Program-made: the position numbers and the translations under genes
Shown here: piece by piece, positions 44,864-53,536 of the stretch
How positions within the stretch are numbered: the first letter of the stretch is position 1
How the letters are laid out: each line of letters opens with the position of its first letter
The notes under the pieces: generated by a model
The model's database searches: none
Told to the model about the DNA's origin: nothing
What the model saw: only the letters and a program-made list of their open reading frames with translations
Assembly: GCA_963842125.1 (NCBI GenBank)
Contig: CAWJFE010000005.1
Location: 186,001 to 250,000, forward strand
DNA length: 64,000 bases
Origin: CAWCWK01 sp963842125
GTDB taxonomy: Bacteria > Pseudomonadota > Alphaproteobacteria > Rhizobiales > CAWCWK01
Direction: 5' to 3'

Positions 44864-45901
44864 ATGACCGTGCCCCTGGACGCTACCGCCGCCAACCTCT
44901 CGCCCGGATGCCCCGCGACCCTCGTCTGCGACACCGCTGGCCTCGCTCCGCTCGAGCGGGCACGGCACTGGACGGACGTCATCGCCGCCTCCTACTTTCC
45001 GCTGGAGCTCACCTTTCGCGAGCCCGAGCGCTTTTCGGGGCGCCTCACGCGGTGGACGCTGGGCGATGTCGCCGTATCGCGCCTGCGCTCGGACGCGCTC
45101 TTCTACCGGCGCGGCAAGCGGCATTTGCGGGAGGCGGGCGAGGAAGCCTTTCTCATCACCATCCCACGCACCCAGCCCGTCCGCTTCGTGCAGATGGGGC
45201 GTGAGGTGGAATGCCGGCCTGGCGCCTTCGTGATCGAGCGCGGCAACGCGCCTTATACATTCAGCTACGACCGGGCGAGCGACCTCATCGCCGTCAAGGT
45301 CCTCGAGCCGACCCTGGCCGCACATCTGTCCAAGCCCGGCCGCTTCTGCGCGCTCGACTTCGACGCCAGTTCAGGCGTGGGGGCGCTGATGGTCGATATG
45401 GTCCGGGCGACCGAGGCCCATTGGGCGACCACCCTTTCGGGCGGACGCGACGCGCTCGGCCGGCATCTCCTCGAACTCCTCGTGCTTGCCATCGAGAACG
45501 ATCCGCGCGCCATCGAGAGCGGCGGGGCCGCCATCGCGGCTGCGCATTTGTCGCGCGTGGGCCGGATGATCGCGGAGCGCTATGGCGATCCCGGCCTCGC
45601 GCCCGGTGACATCGCGCGGGCCTGCGGCATCTCGAAACGCTACCTCCACGCGCTCTGCCGAGCCGACGGGGCGACTGTGGGCGAGCGGCTGCGCGAAGCG
45701 CGGTTGAGCGCGGCGCGAGCCAACCTTTCGCATACCAAAGGCACGCGTTCCATCACGGATATCGCCTATGGCTGCGGGTTCTCGGACGGCTCGCAGTTCT
45801 CGCGGGCCTATCGCGCCCGCTTCGGCGAGACGCCGCGCGAGACCCGGGCGTCAGCGCGAGGCGCCGCCCATAGGACCTCCTGTGGCGACACCTATGGCTG
45901 A
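44864..45901 (+). CDS. AraC-family transcriptional regulator
   Basis: 345 residues. N-terminal AraC-binding-like domain (about 20-195, with FSGRLTRWTLGDVAVSRL and a QMGREVECRPGAF cupin-type strand) and a C-terminal double helix-turn-helix (about 240-340): LAPGDIARACGISKRYLHAL and SITDIAYGCGFSDGSQFSRA. Divergent from hyuBA, which it most likely controls. Its 3' end overlaps the convergent LysR gene by 51 bases. Confidence 0.86.
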   Translation: MTVPLDATAANLSPGCPATLVCDTAGLAPLERARHWTDVIAASYFPLELTFREPERFSGRLTRWTLGDVAVSRLRSDALFYRRGKRHLREAGEEAFLITIPRTQPVRFVQMGREVECRPGAFVIERGNAPYTFSYDRASDLIAVKVLEPTLAAHLSKPGRFCALDFDASSGVGALMVDMVRATEAHWATTLSGGRDALGRHLLELLVLAIENDPRAIESGGAAIAAAHLSRVGRMIAERYGDPGLAPGDIARACGISKRYLHALCRADGATVGERLREARLSAARANLSHTKGTRSITDIAYGCGFSDGSQFSRAYRARFGETPRETRASARGAAHRTSCGDTYG

Positions 45902-46792
45902 CGGCCCACGGAATCGACTGCGGAAATAGTCGCGAAACGCCCGCATGGCCGGCGTGAAGGCGATGCCCTTTCGCCAGACGAGACCGACATCCATCGCCGG
46001 AATGTCCTCCGCCAACTCGACCGTCTCCAGCCGGCGGCCTTCGAGCGACCACGGGCGGTAGACCATGTCCGACAGGATCGTCACGCCGAGCCGGTTGGCG
46101 ACGAGACTGCGCACCGCCTCCACGGACGACGTGCGCAGCGTGACGCGCGGGCTGAAGGGCGTGAGCGACCAATAGCGCATCGCGGTATGCGCCGCCTCGT
46201 CGATTGTCAGCATCACGTAGTCCTCGTTCGCGACATCGGCGAGGGTCACTTGTCCGCGCTCCAGGAGGGGGTGACGCGCCGCCACCCAGAGCCGTCGCGG
46301 CGAGCGGATGAGTGTTTCGGAGGCGAGCTCGGGGTTGGCGATGTTGGAGGTCAGCGCGACGCCGATATCGAACCGCCCGCGCACCAGACCCTCCTCGACG
46401 ATCTCCCGCGTCGTCTCGTGAAGATCGAGCGACAGTCGGGGCTGCTCCTTGGCCAGCCGTTCGAGATGGGCCGGAAGGAAATAGCCGATCACGGTATAGG
46501 ACGCCGCGACCTTGAGGCGGCCATCCACGGCCGGGCCTTCCTGAACGTTGAGGGCGTCCTCGACCTTGGCGAGGATTTCGTAGCTCGACGCCAGGAACTG
46601 CTGGCCGGGCGGCGTCAGCGTCATACCGCGCGAGGAGCGGATGAAGAGCGCCGCGCCGAGCGTGCGCTCCAACTCGCGTATCGCCGCCGTGACCGCCGAT
46701 TGCGAAACCGAAAGCTCGACCGCCGCACGGCTGACCTGACCGATCTCGGCCGTGGCGACGAAATACTTGAGGTGGCGGATGTTCAGGGACAT
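45851..46792 (-). CDS. LysR-family transcriptional regulator
   Basis: 313 residues: winged helix LKYFVATAEIGQVSRAAVEL with SVSQSAVTAAIRELERTLGA, and a PBP-like effector domain (about 90-300). Divergent from pxpA, with an ATC-N9-GAT box in between, so it is the probable regulator of the pxp-biotin carboxylase operon. Confidence 0.87.
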   Translation of the reverse strand: MSLNIRHLKYFVATAEIGQVSRAAVELSVSQSAVTAAIRELERTLGAALFIRSSRGMTLTPPGQQFLASSYEILAKVEDALNVQEGPAVDGRLKVAASYTVIGYFLPAHLERLAKEQPRLSLDLHETTREIVEEGLVRGRFDIGVALTSNIANPELASETLIRSPRRLWVAARHPLLERGQVTLADVANEDYVMLTIDEAAHTAMRYWSLTPFSPRVTLRTSSVEAVRSLVANRLGVTILSDMVYRPWSLEGRRLETVELAEDIPAMDVGLVWRKGIAFTPAMRAFRDYFRSRFRGPSAIGVATGGPMGGASR

Positions 46793-46806
46793 ATCGGCTG
46801 CACACT

Positions 46807-46821
46807 ATCGGAAAATCCGAT
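46807..46821. promoter_or_regulatory. LysR-type box (ATC-N9-GAT) between lysR and pxpA
   Basis: ATCGGA-AAA-TCCGAT is a perfect 15-bp dyad and fits the ATC-N9-GAT form of LysR-type boxes. It starts 14 bases upstream of the LysR start and lies 85 bases before the pxpA start, a usual place for autoregulation and divergent activation. Confidence 0.6.
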
Positions 46822-46906
46822 GTTGATCGCACAGAAAAAAGAACTTCTGCTAGGTGCCGCCTTTGGTGCAGCATCGTCGCCTAGCGGTTATGAGAGAGAA
46901 CGCGGC

Positions 46907-47680
46907 ATGTATCGCGACTGCGTGGACTTGAATTGCGACATGGGCGAAGGCTTCGGCCATTGGTCCTACGGCGAGGCCTCCGACGAGGCGCTGATGGAGG
47001 TCATCACCTCGGCCAACGTCGCGGCGGGCTTCCACGCCGGTGATCCCAACACGATGGACGCGGTGGCCCGTCTCGCGGCCGAGCGCGGCGTCGGTCTCGG
47101 CGCGCACCCAGGCTACAACGATCTTCAAGGCTTCGGGCGCCGGCCCATCGCCGCCGCGCCCGAGGAGTTGGTCAACGACATCGTCTATCAGACGGGTGCG
47201 CTGCGCGAGTTCGCGCGCCGCCACGGTGCCGCGCTCCAGCACGTCAAGCCGCACGGCGCGCTCTACATGACGGCCGCCAAGGATGCCGAACTCTCGCGTC
47301 TCCTCGTCGAAGCTATGCAGCGCACCGGGCCGGACCTCTTCCTCTACTGCATGGACATCTCCGAGACCTGCCGCATCGCGCTCGAAGCCGGTCAGCCCGT
47401 GGTGCGCGAGTTCTACGCCGACCGGGACTACGGCGCCGACGGCAGCATCGTCTTCGCCCGCAAGGTCCGTGCCTACGATCCGGGCGAAGTCGCAGCGAAA
47501 TGCGCGAAGGCTTGCCGGGACGGCACGGTCACGACGGTGGACGGCGATGAGATCACGATCGCCTTCGAATCGATCTGCTTTCATTCCGACACGCCCGGCG
47601 CCCTCGAGATCGGCCGCGCGATCCGGTCCGCCCTCATCGAAGCCGGCGTGCGGGTCGCACCGCCCGAACGGCCGGAATAG
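46907..47680 (+). CDS. pxpA: 5-oxoprolinase subunit PxpA (LamB/YcsF family)
   Basis: 257 residues. LamB/YcsF motifs: DLNCDMGEGFGHW, SANVAAGFHAGDPNTMD, GLGAHPGYNDLQGFGRR, LQHVKPHGALYMTAAK and DREYxADG-type REFYADRDYGADGS, plus ICFHSDTPGALEI. ATG 46907 has a purine-rich AGAGAGAA 7 bases upstream; the frame is open far upstream but that region is the LysR gene antisense. In PxpABC this subunit acts with PxpB/PxpC in ATP-dependent opening of 5-oxoproline; here biotin enzymes are encoded between it and pxpBC. Confidence 0.88.
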   Translation: MYRDCVDLNCDMGEGFGHWSYGEASDEALMEVITSANVAAGFHAGDPNTMDAVARLAAERGVGLGAHPGYNDLQGFGRRPIAAAPEELVNDIVYQTGALREFARRHGAALQHVKPHGALYMTAAKDAELSRLLVEAMQRTGPDLFLYCMDISETCRIALEAGQPVVREFYADRDYGADGSIVFARKVRAYDPGEVAAKCAKACRDGTVTTVDGDEITIAFESICFHSDTPGALEIGRAIRSALIEAGVRVAPPERPE

Positions 47681-47705
47681 CTGCGTCACGAGCGAAGGAA
47701 CCACG

Positions 47706-47942
47706 ATGGCCACTCCCATTCACTCCCCCCTTCCGGGCACGTTCTATCGGCGCCCCGCACCCGATCAGCCGGAATTCATCGCCGACGGGGCCGATGTCGC
47801 GGTGGGCGACGTCATCGGGCTCGTCGAGGTCATGAAGAGCTTTCACGAGGTGAAGGCCCAAAGCGCCGGCATGAACATTCGTTTTGCCGTCGAGAACGAA
47901 GCGCCGATCACCGCCGGCGCGGTTCTGGCGGAATTGGACTGA
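47706..47942 (+). CDS. Biotin carboxyl carrier-like protein (biotinyl/lipoyl domain)
   Basis: 78-residue stand-alone biotinyl domain: SPLPGTFYRRPAPD at the N-terminus and the biotin attachment Lys44 in VEVMKSFHEV (family E-A/V-MK-M/F). GAAGGA lies 6 bases upstream of ATG 47706. It lacks the Ala/Pro-rich arm of AccB and is the AccB2-like short form found beside LamB/YcsF and KipI/KipA genes. Three bases before the biotin carboxylase gene. Confidence 0.86.
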   Translation: MATPIHSPLPGTFYRRPAPDQPEFIADGADVAVGDVIGLVEVMKSFHEVKAQSAGMNIRFAVENEAPITAGAVLAELD

Positions 47943-47944
47943 CG

Positions 47945-49333
47945 GTGGCGAGCGCCTCAGCGCCCCCGGCAGATCTCTCTGGCCGCCGGCTCTTCGTCGC
48001 CAATCGCGGCGAGATCGCCGTGCGCATCGTTCGGGCCGCCAAGGCGCTCGGCATGGTGACGATCCAGGCCCATTCCGAAGCCGATGCCGACATGTTAGCC
48101 GTGCGGATGGCCGACGAGGCGGTCGCCATCGGCCCCGCACCGGCCACGAAATCCTATCTCGACGTCGTCGGCGTCGTGGCGGCCGCCAAGGCGAGCGGCG
48201 CGGACGCGGTGCATCCCGGTTACGGCTTCCTGGCCGAGAACGCGAGTTTCGCGGCCGCCGTCGAGGAGGCCGGGATGATCTTCGTCGGGCCGAACGCCGA
48301 CACCATCCGCCGGATGGGCGACAAGGCCGCCGCGCGGGACGCCGCCAAAGCGGCTGGAGTCCCGATCGTGCCCGGCAGCGATGGGCGGATCGAGACCGCC
48401 GAGGCCGCGCGCGAGGCCGCCGAGACGATCGGCTATCCGGTGATGATCAAGGCCGCGGCCGGCGGCGGTGGGCGCGGCATTCGGATCGCGGAAGGAGCCG
48501 ACGATCTCGACCGTCTCGTGCCGCAAGCGCAGACCGAGGCGAAGGCCGCCTTCGGCGATGGCGGCCTCTATCTGGAGCGCTTGGTCACCCGGGCCCGCCA
48601 TATCGAGGTGCAAATCCTTGGAGACGGTGAGCGCGCCATCCATCTCTTCGAGCGCGAGTGTTCGCTCCAGCGCCGCCGTCAGAAAGTCTGGGAGGAGGCG
48701 CCTGCCGCCAACCTCGACGAGGCGACCCGCGCGCTCGTGTGCGACGCCTCGGTGCGGCTTGCCGAGGCCGTCGGTTATCGCGGCGCGGGCACGCTCGAAT
48801 ATCTCTACGACGAGGCGAGCGGCGAGGTGTTCTTCATCGAGATGAACACCCGCATCCAGGTCGAGCATCCCGTGACGGAGCTGATTACCGGCATCGACCT
48901 CGTCCAGGCCATGATCCGGATCGCCTTCGGAGAGCCCTTGGCCTTGCGCCAGGACGAGATCGCGCGATCCGGCCATGCCATCGAGGTGCGCGTCAACGCG
49001 GAAGATCCGGCCAACGGCTTCATGCCCTTCCCCGGGGTCGTCGGTGCGATGACGGTGCCGGAGGGCGTGCGCTTCGACACCATGCTCTACGAGGGCTACG
49101 CGATCCCGCCCTTCTACGATTCGCTGCTCGGCAAGCTCATCGTCCACGCCGCCGACCGCTCGGCCGCCATCGAGGCGATGAAGGACGCGATCGCGGGCCT
49201 GAGGCTCGACGGTCTCAAGACCACCCTGCCGCTCCACGCCGCCTTGGCGCGCGACGCCCAAGTCGTCGCCGGCGACGTGCACACCCGCTTCCTGGAGCCC
49301 TGGCTCGACGCCAATCCGCTCAGTGCGACCTGA
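47945..49333 (+). CDS. Biotin carboxylase (AccC-like) of the pxp operon
   Basis: 462 residues, ATP-grasp biotin carboxylase: LFVANRGEIAVRIVRAAKAL, DAVHPGYGFLAENASFA, the Gly-rich ATP loop IKAAAGGGGRGIRIA, the ECSLQRRRQKVWEEAPA segment, FIEMNTRIQVEHPVTELITG (catalytic Arg/metal Glu) and the C-terminal VRVNAEDPANGFMPFPG. It charges the carrier protein just upstream with CO2. Dedicated to this operon rather than to fatty acid synthesis, judging by the neighbours. GTG 47945 is used. Confidence 0.9.
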   Translation: MASASAPPADLSGRRLFVANRGEIAVRIVRAAKALGMVTIQAHSEADADMLAVRMADEAVAIGPAPATKSYLDVVGVVAAAKASGADAVHPGYGFLAENASFAAAVEEAGMIFVGPNADTIRRMGDKAAARDAAKAAGVPIVPGSDGRIETAEAAREAAETIGYPVMIKAAAGGGGRGIRIAEGADDLDRLVPQAQTEAKAAFGDGGLYLERLVTRARHIEVQILGDGERAIHLFERECSLQRRRQKVWEEAPAANLDEATRALVCDASVRLAEAVGYRGAGTLEYLYDEASGEVFFIEMNTRIQVEHPVTELITGIDLVQAMIRIAFGEPLALRQDEIARSGHAIEVRVNAEDPANGFMPFPGVVGAMTVPEGVRFDTMLYEGYAIPPFYDSLLGKLIVHAADRSAAIEAMKDAIAGLRLDGLKTTLPLHAALARDAQVVAGDVHTRFLEPWLDANPLSAT

Positions 49334-49349
49334 CGCCTAAGGAGACACA

Positions 49350-50222
49350 ATGAAGACGCGATATTCCTATGGCGGCGACGAGCATATCTTCGTCGAGGTC
49401 GACGACGAGATGTCGCTCGACGCCTTCTTCCAGAGCCTCTTCATTACCAACGCGGTCCGGGAGGCGAAGATCGAGGGCGTGACCGAGATCTGCCCGGCCA
49501 ATGCGTCGTTCCAGGTGAAGTTCGACCCCGACGTCATCGCGCCCGACGACCTGATGGCGCGGCTGAAATCGTTCGAGCACGCGGCCGACGATGCGCCCAA
49601 GCGGCTGACGACGCGGATCATCGAGATCCCGGTCTACTATCAGGACCCCTGGACGCACGAGACGCTGATGCGCTTTCGCGAGCGGCATCAGGACCCGAAC
49701 GGTACCGATCTCGACTACGCGGCCCGCATCAACGGCTTCGACGATGCCGCCGGCTTCATCGAGGCGCACCATTCCGCGCCCTGGTTCGTCTCTATGGTCG
49801 GCTTCGTGTCGGGCCTGCCCTTCCTCTACCAGCTCGTCGAGCGCGAGCGGCAACTGGAGGTGCCCAAATATTTGCGGCCCCGGACCGACACGCCCAAGCT
49901 CACCGTCGGTCATGGCGGCTGCTTTGCCTGCGTCTACTCGGTGCGCGGCGCGGGCGGCTACCAGATGTTCGGCATCACGCCGATGCCGATCTACGATCCC
50001 GAACAGCGGCCCAGCTACCTGAAGGATTTCATGGTCCTCTTCCAGCCCGGCGATATCGTCAAATGGCGACCCATCGACCGGGCCGAATACGACGACATCT
50101 CGGCCAAGGCCGAAGCCGGCGACTGGGCGCCCAAGATCGCGCAGGTCGACTTCGACCTCGAAGCCTTCAATGCCGACATGGACGGCACCAACGCCAAGCT
50201 GATGGAGGCGCTTCGTGCCTAA
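49350..50222 (+). CDS. pxpB: 5-oxoprolinase subunit B / KipI-type carboxyltransferase domain protein
   Basis: 290 residues, allophanate hydrolase subunit 1 (AHS1/KipI) family. Key blocks: IIEIPVYY, RINGFDDAAGFIEAHHSAPW, SMVGFVSGLPFLYQL, PRTDTPKLTVGHGGCFACVY and FGITPMPIYDPEQRPSYLKD. AAGGAGAC precedes the ATG. Compared with E. coli PxpB it is longer at the N-terminus (first ~85 residues). Overlaps pxpC by 8 bases. Forms the carboxyltransferase-like half with PxpC. Confidence 0.85.
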   Translation: MKTRYSYGGDEHIFVEVDDEMSLDAFFQSLFITNAVREAKIEGVTEICPANASFQVKFDPDVIAPDDLMARLKSFEHAADDAPKRLTTRIIEIPVYYQDPWTHETLMRFRERHQDPNGTDLDYAARINGFDDAAGFIEAHHSAPWFVSMVGFVSGLPFLYQLVERERQLEVPKYLRPRTDTPKLTVGHGGCFACVYSVRGAGGYQMFGITPMPIYDPEQRPSYLKDFMVLFQPGDIVKWRPIDRAEYDDISAKAEAGDWAPKIAQVDFDLEAFNADMDGTNAKLMEALRA

Positions 50223-51183
50223 GGTCACCAATCCGGGCCTTCTGACCACCATTCAGGACCTAGGCCGCCCCGGCTATTTCCACCTCGGCATCCCGATCGG
50301 CGGCGCGATGGATCGCATGGCCCTGCGCACGGCGAACCTCCTCGTGGGGAACGACGAGGGCGCGGCGGGCCTGGAATCCGCCTTCCTGGGGCCTAAGCTC
50401 ACCTTCGACACCGACACGACGATCGCCGTCACCGGCGCCGATCTCCCCGTCATGATCGACGGCGAAGAGCAGGACACCTATACCGCGATACCGGTAAAGG
50501 CCGGGCAGCAGCTGACCTTCGGCTATTTGCGCGGTGGCGCGCGCATCTATGTCGCGATCGCCGGCGGCATCGACACCCCGCCCATGCTCGGCTCTCGCTC
50601 GACCTACGCCATCGGCGCGCTCGGCGGCATCGACGGCCGGGCCGTGATGGCGGGGGACGATCTGCCGATCGGGAGCGCCGGTAAGGCCAAGGCCGGGCGC
50701 GCGCTCGATCACGCGCTGCGTCCCGTTCGGGACGATCCGGCACGGCTGCGCGTCCTGCCCGGCCTCTATTGGCACCGCGTCACGCAGGCCTCGCAATCCG
50801 GCTTCTTCGACGACGACTGGAAGGTCGCGAACGAGGCCGACCGCATGGGCTACCGTTTTCGCGGCGGCAAACCGCTCGACTTCGTGCCGCGCGAGCCGCC
50901 CTTCGGCGCGGGGTCCGACCCGTCCAACATCGTCGATGGCTGTTACCCCTATGGCTCGATCCAGGTGCCGGGCGGGACGGAGCCCATCGTGCTCCATCGC
51001 GACGCCGTGTCGGGCGGAGGGTATTTCATGATCGGTACCGTGATCAGCGCCGACATGGATGCGATCGGCCAGCTTCAACCGCACATGCCGGTGCGGTTCG
51101 AGGAGATCGACATGGCCGCGGCTCTCGTCGCACGCGCCGACCGCGCGGCCCATATGGACCGCATCCGTGATGCGCTTGGTTGA
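50215..51183 (+). CDS. pxpC: 5-oxoprolinase subunit C / KipA-type carboxyltransferase domain protein
   Basis: 322 residues, AHS2/KipA family: VTNPGLLTTIQDLGRPGYFH, the AMDRMALRTANLLVGND block, IAVTGADLPVMIDG, ARIYVAIAGGIDTPPMLGSR, and the late SQSGFFDDDW-KVANEADRMGYR and GCYPYGSIQVPGGTEPIVLH blocks. This is the fold of the carboxyltransferase domain of urea carboxylase, where carboxybiotin reacts with an amide; the neighbouring biotin carrier and carboxylase support such chemistry here. Start GTG 50215. Confidence 0.88.
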   Translation: MPKVTNPGLLTTIQDLGRPGYFHLGIPIGGAMDRMALRTANLLVGNDEGAAGLESAFLGPKLTFDTDTTIAVTGADLPVMIDGEEQDTYTAIPVKAGQQLTFGYLRGGARIYVAIAGGIDTPPMLGSRSTYAIGALGGIDGRAVMAGDDLPIGSAGKAKAGRALDHALRPVRDDPARLRVLPGLYWHRVTQASQSGFFDDDWKVANEADRMGYRFRGGKPLDFVPREPPFGAGSDPSNIVDGCYPYGSIQVPGGTEPIVLHRDAVSGGGYFMIGTVISADMDAIGQLQPHMPVRFEEIDMAAALVARADRAAHMDRIRDALG

Positions 51184-52450
51184 GGGACAGGGCCGCCAAG
51201 AAGTTGCGAGCCCCACCACGACCGATGTGACGAGCGAGGGGCGGGAGGCCGCCGGTCCTCCTTCGCCACGTGTCGCGAATCCGGCCGTCAAACGGGTGCG
51301 ACCGCCCCTGCGCGTGCTCGGCACGTCGGTCACGCAGATCGAAGCCGTCAAGCAAACCGCGCGCGACGACCTCGGGTTGGACCTCGATTTCATCACGCTC
51401 GACGGGACCGAGGCGCAGCGGCGCGGTGCGCTCGCACCGCAGAGTTTCGACGTCTACGACCAGTGGTTCCACGACATCGACCTCATCTGGCCGACAGGGT
51501 CGATCCGCCCGATCGAGATCGCGCGGATCGACCGCTGGGACGAGATCAACGATCTCCCAAAGACCGGCCGGCTCGGCATCGGCGCGCGGCGGGCGGCAGG
51601 CGGCGATCCCTCGCGCCGGCTCTTCGTCCAACTCGACGGATCGCTCGGCGATCAGCCCTCGTCCCGCGTGAGCATGTTGCCCACCGTCCATAACGCCGAC
51701 AGCCTCGCCGTCGTCGGGGAGGGCGGCGACGGCGTGACCAGTTGGGGCGCCTTGCTGGAGCCCGAATGGGCCGGCCGTGTCGTGTTGCAGGCCGATGCCG
51801 CGATTGGCAGTCTCGATATGCTGCTGGCCCTGCGCGCGCGGGGCGAAATGGACGTGAACGACCTCGGCGACCTCTCGATCGAAGAAATCGACGACCTCGT
51901 TGCCCGGCTGCGCAGCTATCGCCAGGCCGGCCATTTCCGGGCCTTCTGGGCCGACGAGGCCGAGGCGGTGGCGCAGATGCGCGCAGGCGAGTCCATGATC
52001 GGCTCGCTATGGTGGTCGGGCGTGACGCGGTTGCGGGCGCTTGGCGTTCCGGTCCACGTCTCCACGCCGCGCGAAGGCTATCGCGGCTGGTTCGGTGGGC
52101 TGGGCCTGTCCGCACGGCTCGATGACTGGGCGCTGGACGCCGCCTACGACTATCTCAACTGGTGGCTGGAGGGACCGGCTGGCGCGCTGATGGCGCGCAA
52201 CGGCGCCTACATGTCCAACCCCGAGACGGTGCGGCCTCACCTCTCCGAGAACGAGTGGGAGTTCTGGTATCGCGGTCGCGCGGCGAGCGACACCATCCGC
52301 GATACCGAGGGGCGACCCATCTTCCAGCCCGGCGAGCGGCGCGAGGGGGGCGCGTATGAAAAGCGTCTCTCCCGCGTCGTCGTCTGGGACACGGTCATGA
52401 ACGAGCACAACTATCTCGTTCGCCGGTGGGATCACGCGCTTGGAGGCTGA
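51170..52450 (+). CDS. ABC-type (PotD-like) substrate-binding protein without a recognisable signal peptide
   Basis: 426 residues from ATG 51170, which lies inside the end of pxpC (14-base overlap). The binding-protein fold starts at PPLRVLGTSVTQIEAVKQTA (about 45) and continues with SFDVYDQWFHDIDLIWPTGS, MLPTVHNADSLAVV, MIGSLWWSGVTRLRALGVPV and a WDxxMNEHNYLVRRWDHAL end. It is a paralogue of the Tat-exported protein at 58438-59679, sharing the EFWYRG/AFWYEG and HLIMRWD-type C-terminal blocks. The 45 residues before the fold are polar with no hydrophobic core, so export is unclear. Either the true start is missed or the protein stays in the cytoplasm. Confidence 0.72.
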   Translation: MRLVEGQGRQEVASPTTTDVTSEGREAAGPPSPRVANPAVKRVRPPLRVLGTSVTQIEAVKQTARDDLGLDLDFITLDGTEAQRRGALAPQSFDVYDQWFHDIDLIWPTGSIRPIEIARIDRWDEINDLPKTGRLGIGARRAAGGDPSRRLFVQLDGSLGDQPSSRVSMLPTVHNADSLAVVGEGGDGVTSWGALLEPEWAGRVVLQADAAIGSLDMLLALRARGEMDVNDLGDLSIEEIDDLVARLRSYRQAGHFRAFWADEAEAVAQMRAGESMIGSLWWSGVTRLRALGVPVHVSTPREGYRGWFGGLGLSARLDDWALDAAYDYLNWWLEGPAGALMARNGAYMSNPETVRPHLSENEWEFWYRGRAASDTIRDTEGRPIFQPGERREGGAYEKRLSRVVVWDTVMNEHNYLVRRWDHALGG

Positions 52451-52486
52451 TGCCCGATACTGTCGCCGCCCGGTCTAGACCGCGCG

Positions 52487-53536
52487 CTATTGGCGCTGCC
52501 ATTGCAGGTAGGCCGGGAGGACGGGGGCCGGAAAGACGGAGATCGCCATCAGGCGCTGCCGCGTCCGCTCGGCCGAAAGATCGAGATGGTGTCCGAGCGC
52601 CTGCCCGGCCGCGTCCCAGGCCCCGCGCCGGATGAATTCGAAGACGATGGCATGCTCTCGGAGCGCGATCGCGAAGGGGCGGGTTCCGACGACCGAGGTG
52701 AAGACGCGGTTGACGGTCAGCGCGATCTGGCTCTGCCCGATCATGCGCAGCAGATGCGGATTGGGAGAGCGCGAGAGAAGATCGACATGCATGTCCGTCT
52801 CCAGCCCCTCCGTCGTTTCCGCCGAAATGGTCTCTCGTTCGTCGAGCGCGGCCTCGATGCGTCGCCACATGGCCTCGATCCGGAGCCCTGGCATGCGCGG
52901 TCCGCTTTCCGCGAGCGCCAGCGGTTCGAGTTGCCGCCGGATCGCGAAATAATGCGCGATGCCCCGCGCGGTCAGTGGCCCGACGACCCAGTGCGATCGA
53001 CCGTCCTTTCCCACCAGGCCGCGGTCCTGGAAGCGAGACAGGAGCTCGCGGATCACCGTTCGGCTAACGTCGTAATGCTTGGCCGCCGCCTGTTCGTTGA
53101 TTCGCCACAGGCCGAACGGCAGGGCGCGCGCGAGCGTGTCCTCGAAATCCTCCGCGATCCGCACCGACGCCATCGGTTGAGGCTCCGGCGGCACGCCGCC
53201 GGCGAGGCCGAGGACCTCCGGCGTGACCGGGCGGCGGGTCGGCCCTCCGCCACCGGCAACGACGAAGCCGCGCCCGTCAAATCTTTCCAATCGACCGGCA
53301 CGGAGGAGTTCCGCCAACGCGGTGCGCACGGGCGTCCGGCTCGTGCCGAAGGCCCGCGCTATCGGTTCTTCGGTCAGGACGGTGCCCGGCAGGAGGCGGC
53401 CCGTCTCGATCGCCGCGACGACCTGGCGTTCGATCGTCACGTAGCGCGGCAACGCAGGATCGCCCATCGTGTCTTGGTCCACGAAAGGCCCAGACGGTCG
53501 GTCCTTCGGGCGAAGATGGGGCGACGATGCAGTCAT
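52487..53536 (-). CDS. GntR-family regulator with two winged-helix segments
   Basis: 349 residues. The first GntR winged helix is at about 32-95 (VLTEEPIARAFGTSRTPVRT). A second helix-turn-helix-like segment at about 140-195 (LWRINEQAAAKHYDVSRTVI then RELLSRFQDRGLVGKDGRSH) precedes an FCD-like helical effector domain (about 200-340) with MHVDLLSRSPNPHLLRMI and EHAIVFEFIRRGAWDAAGQA. Divergent from the ABC/SDR/amidase operon and convergent with the binding protein at 51170-52450, it is the probable regulator of this catabolic block. Confidence 0.82.
   Translation of the reverse strand: MTASSPHLRPKDRPSGPFVDQDTMGDPALPRYVTIERQVVAAIETGRLLPGTVLTEEPIARAFGTSRTPVRTALAELLRAGRLERFDGRGFVVAGGGGPTRRPVTPEVLGLAGGVPPEPQPMASVRIAEDFEDTLARALPFGLWRINEQAAAKHYDVSRTVIRELLSRFQDRGLVGKDGRSHWVVGPLTARGIAHYFAIRRQLEPLALAESGPRMPGLRIEAMWRRIEAALDERETISAETTEGLETDMHVDLLSRSPNPHLLRMIGQSQIALTVNRVFTSVVGTRPFAIALREHAIVFEFIRRGAWDAAGQALGHHLDLSAERTRQRLMAISVFPAPVLPAYLQWQRQ

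Noticed and set aside
52471..52482. CGGTCTAGACCG 12-bp palindrome between the convergent binding-protein and GntR genes
   Set aside because: It is short, has no T-run or loop, and sits at the very end of a coding region; it is weak as a terminator and misplaced for an operator.
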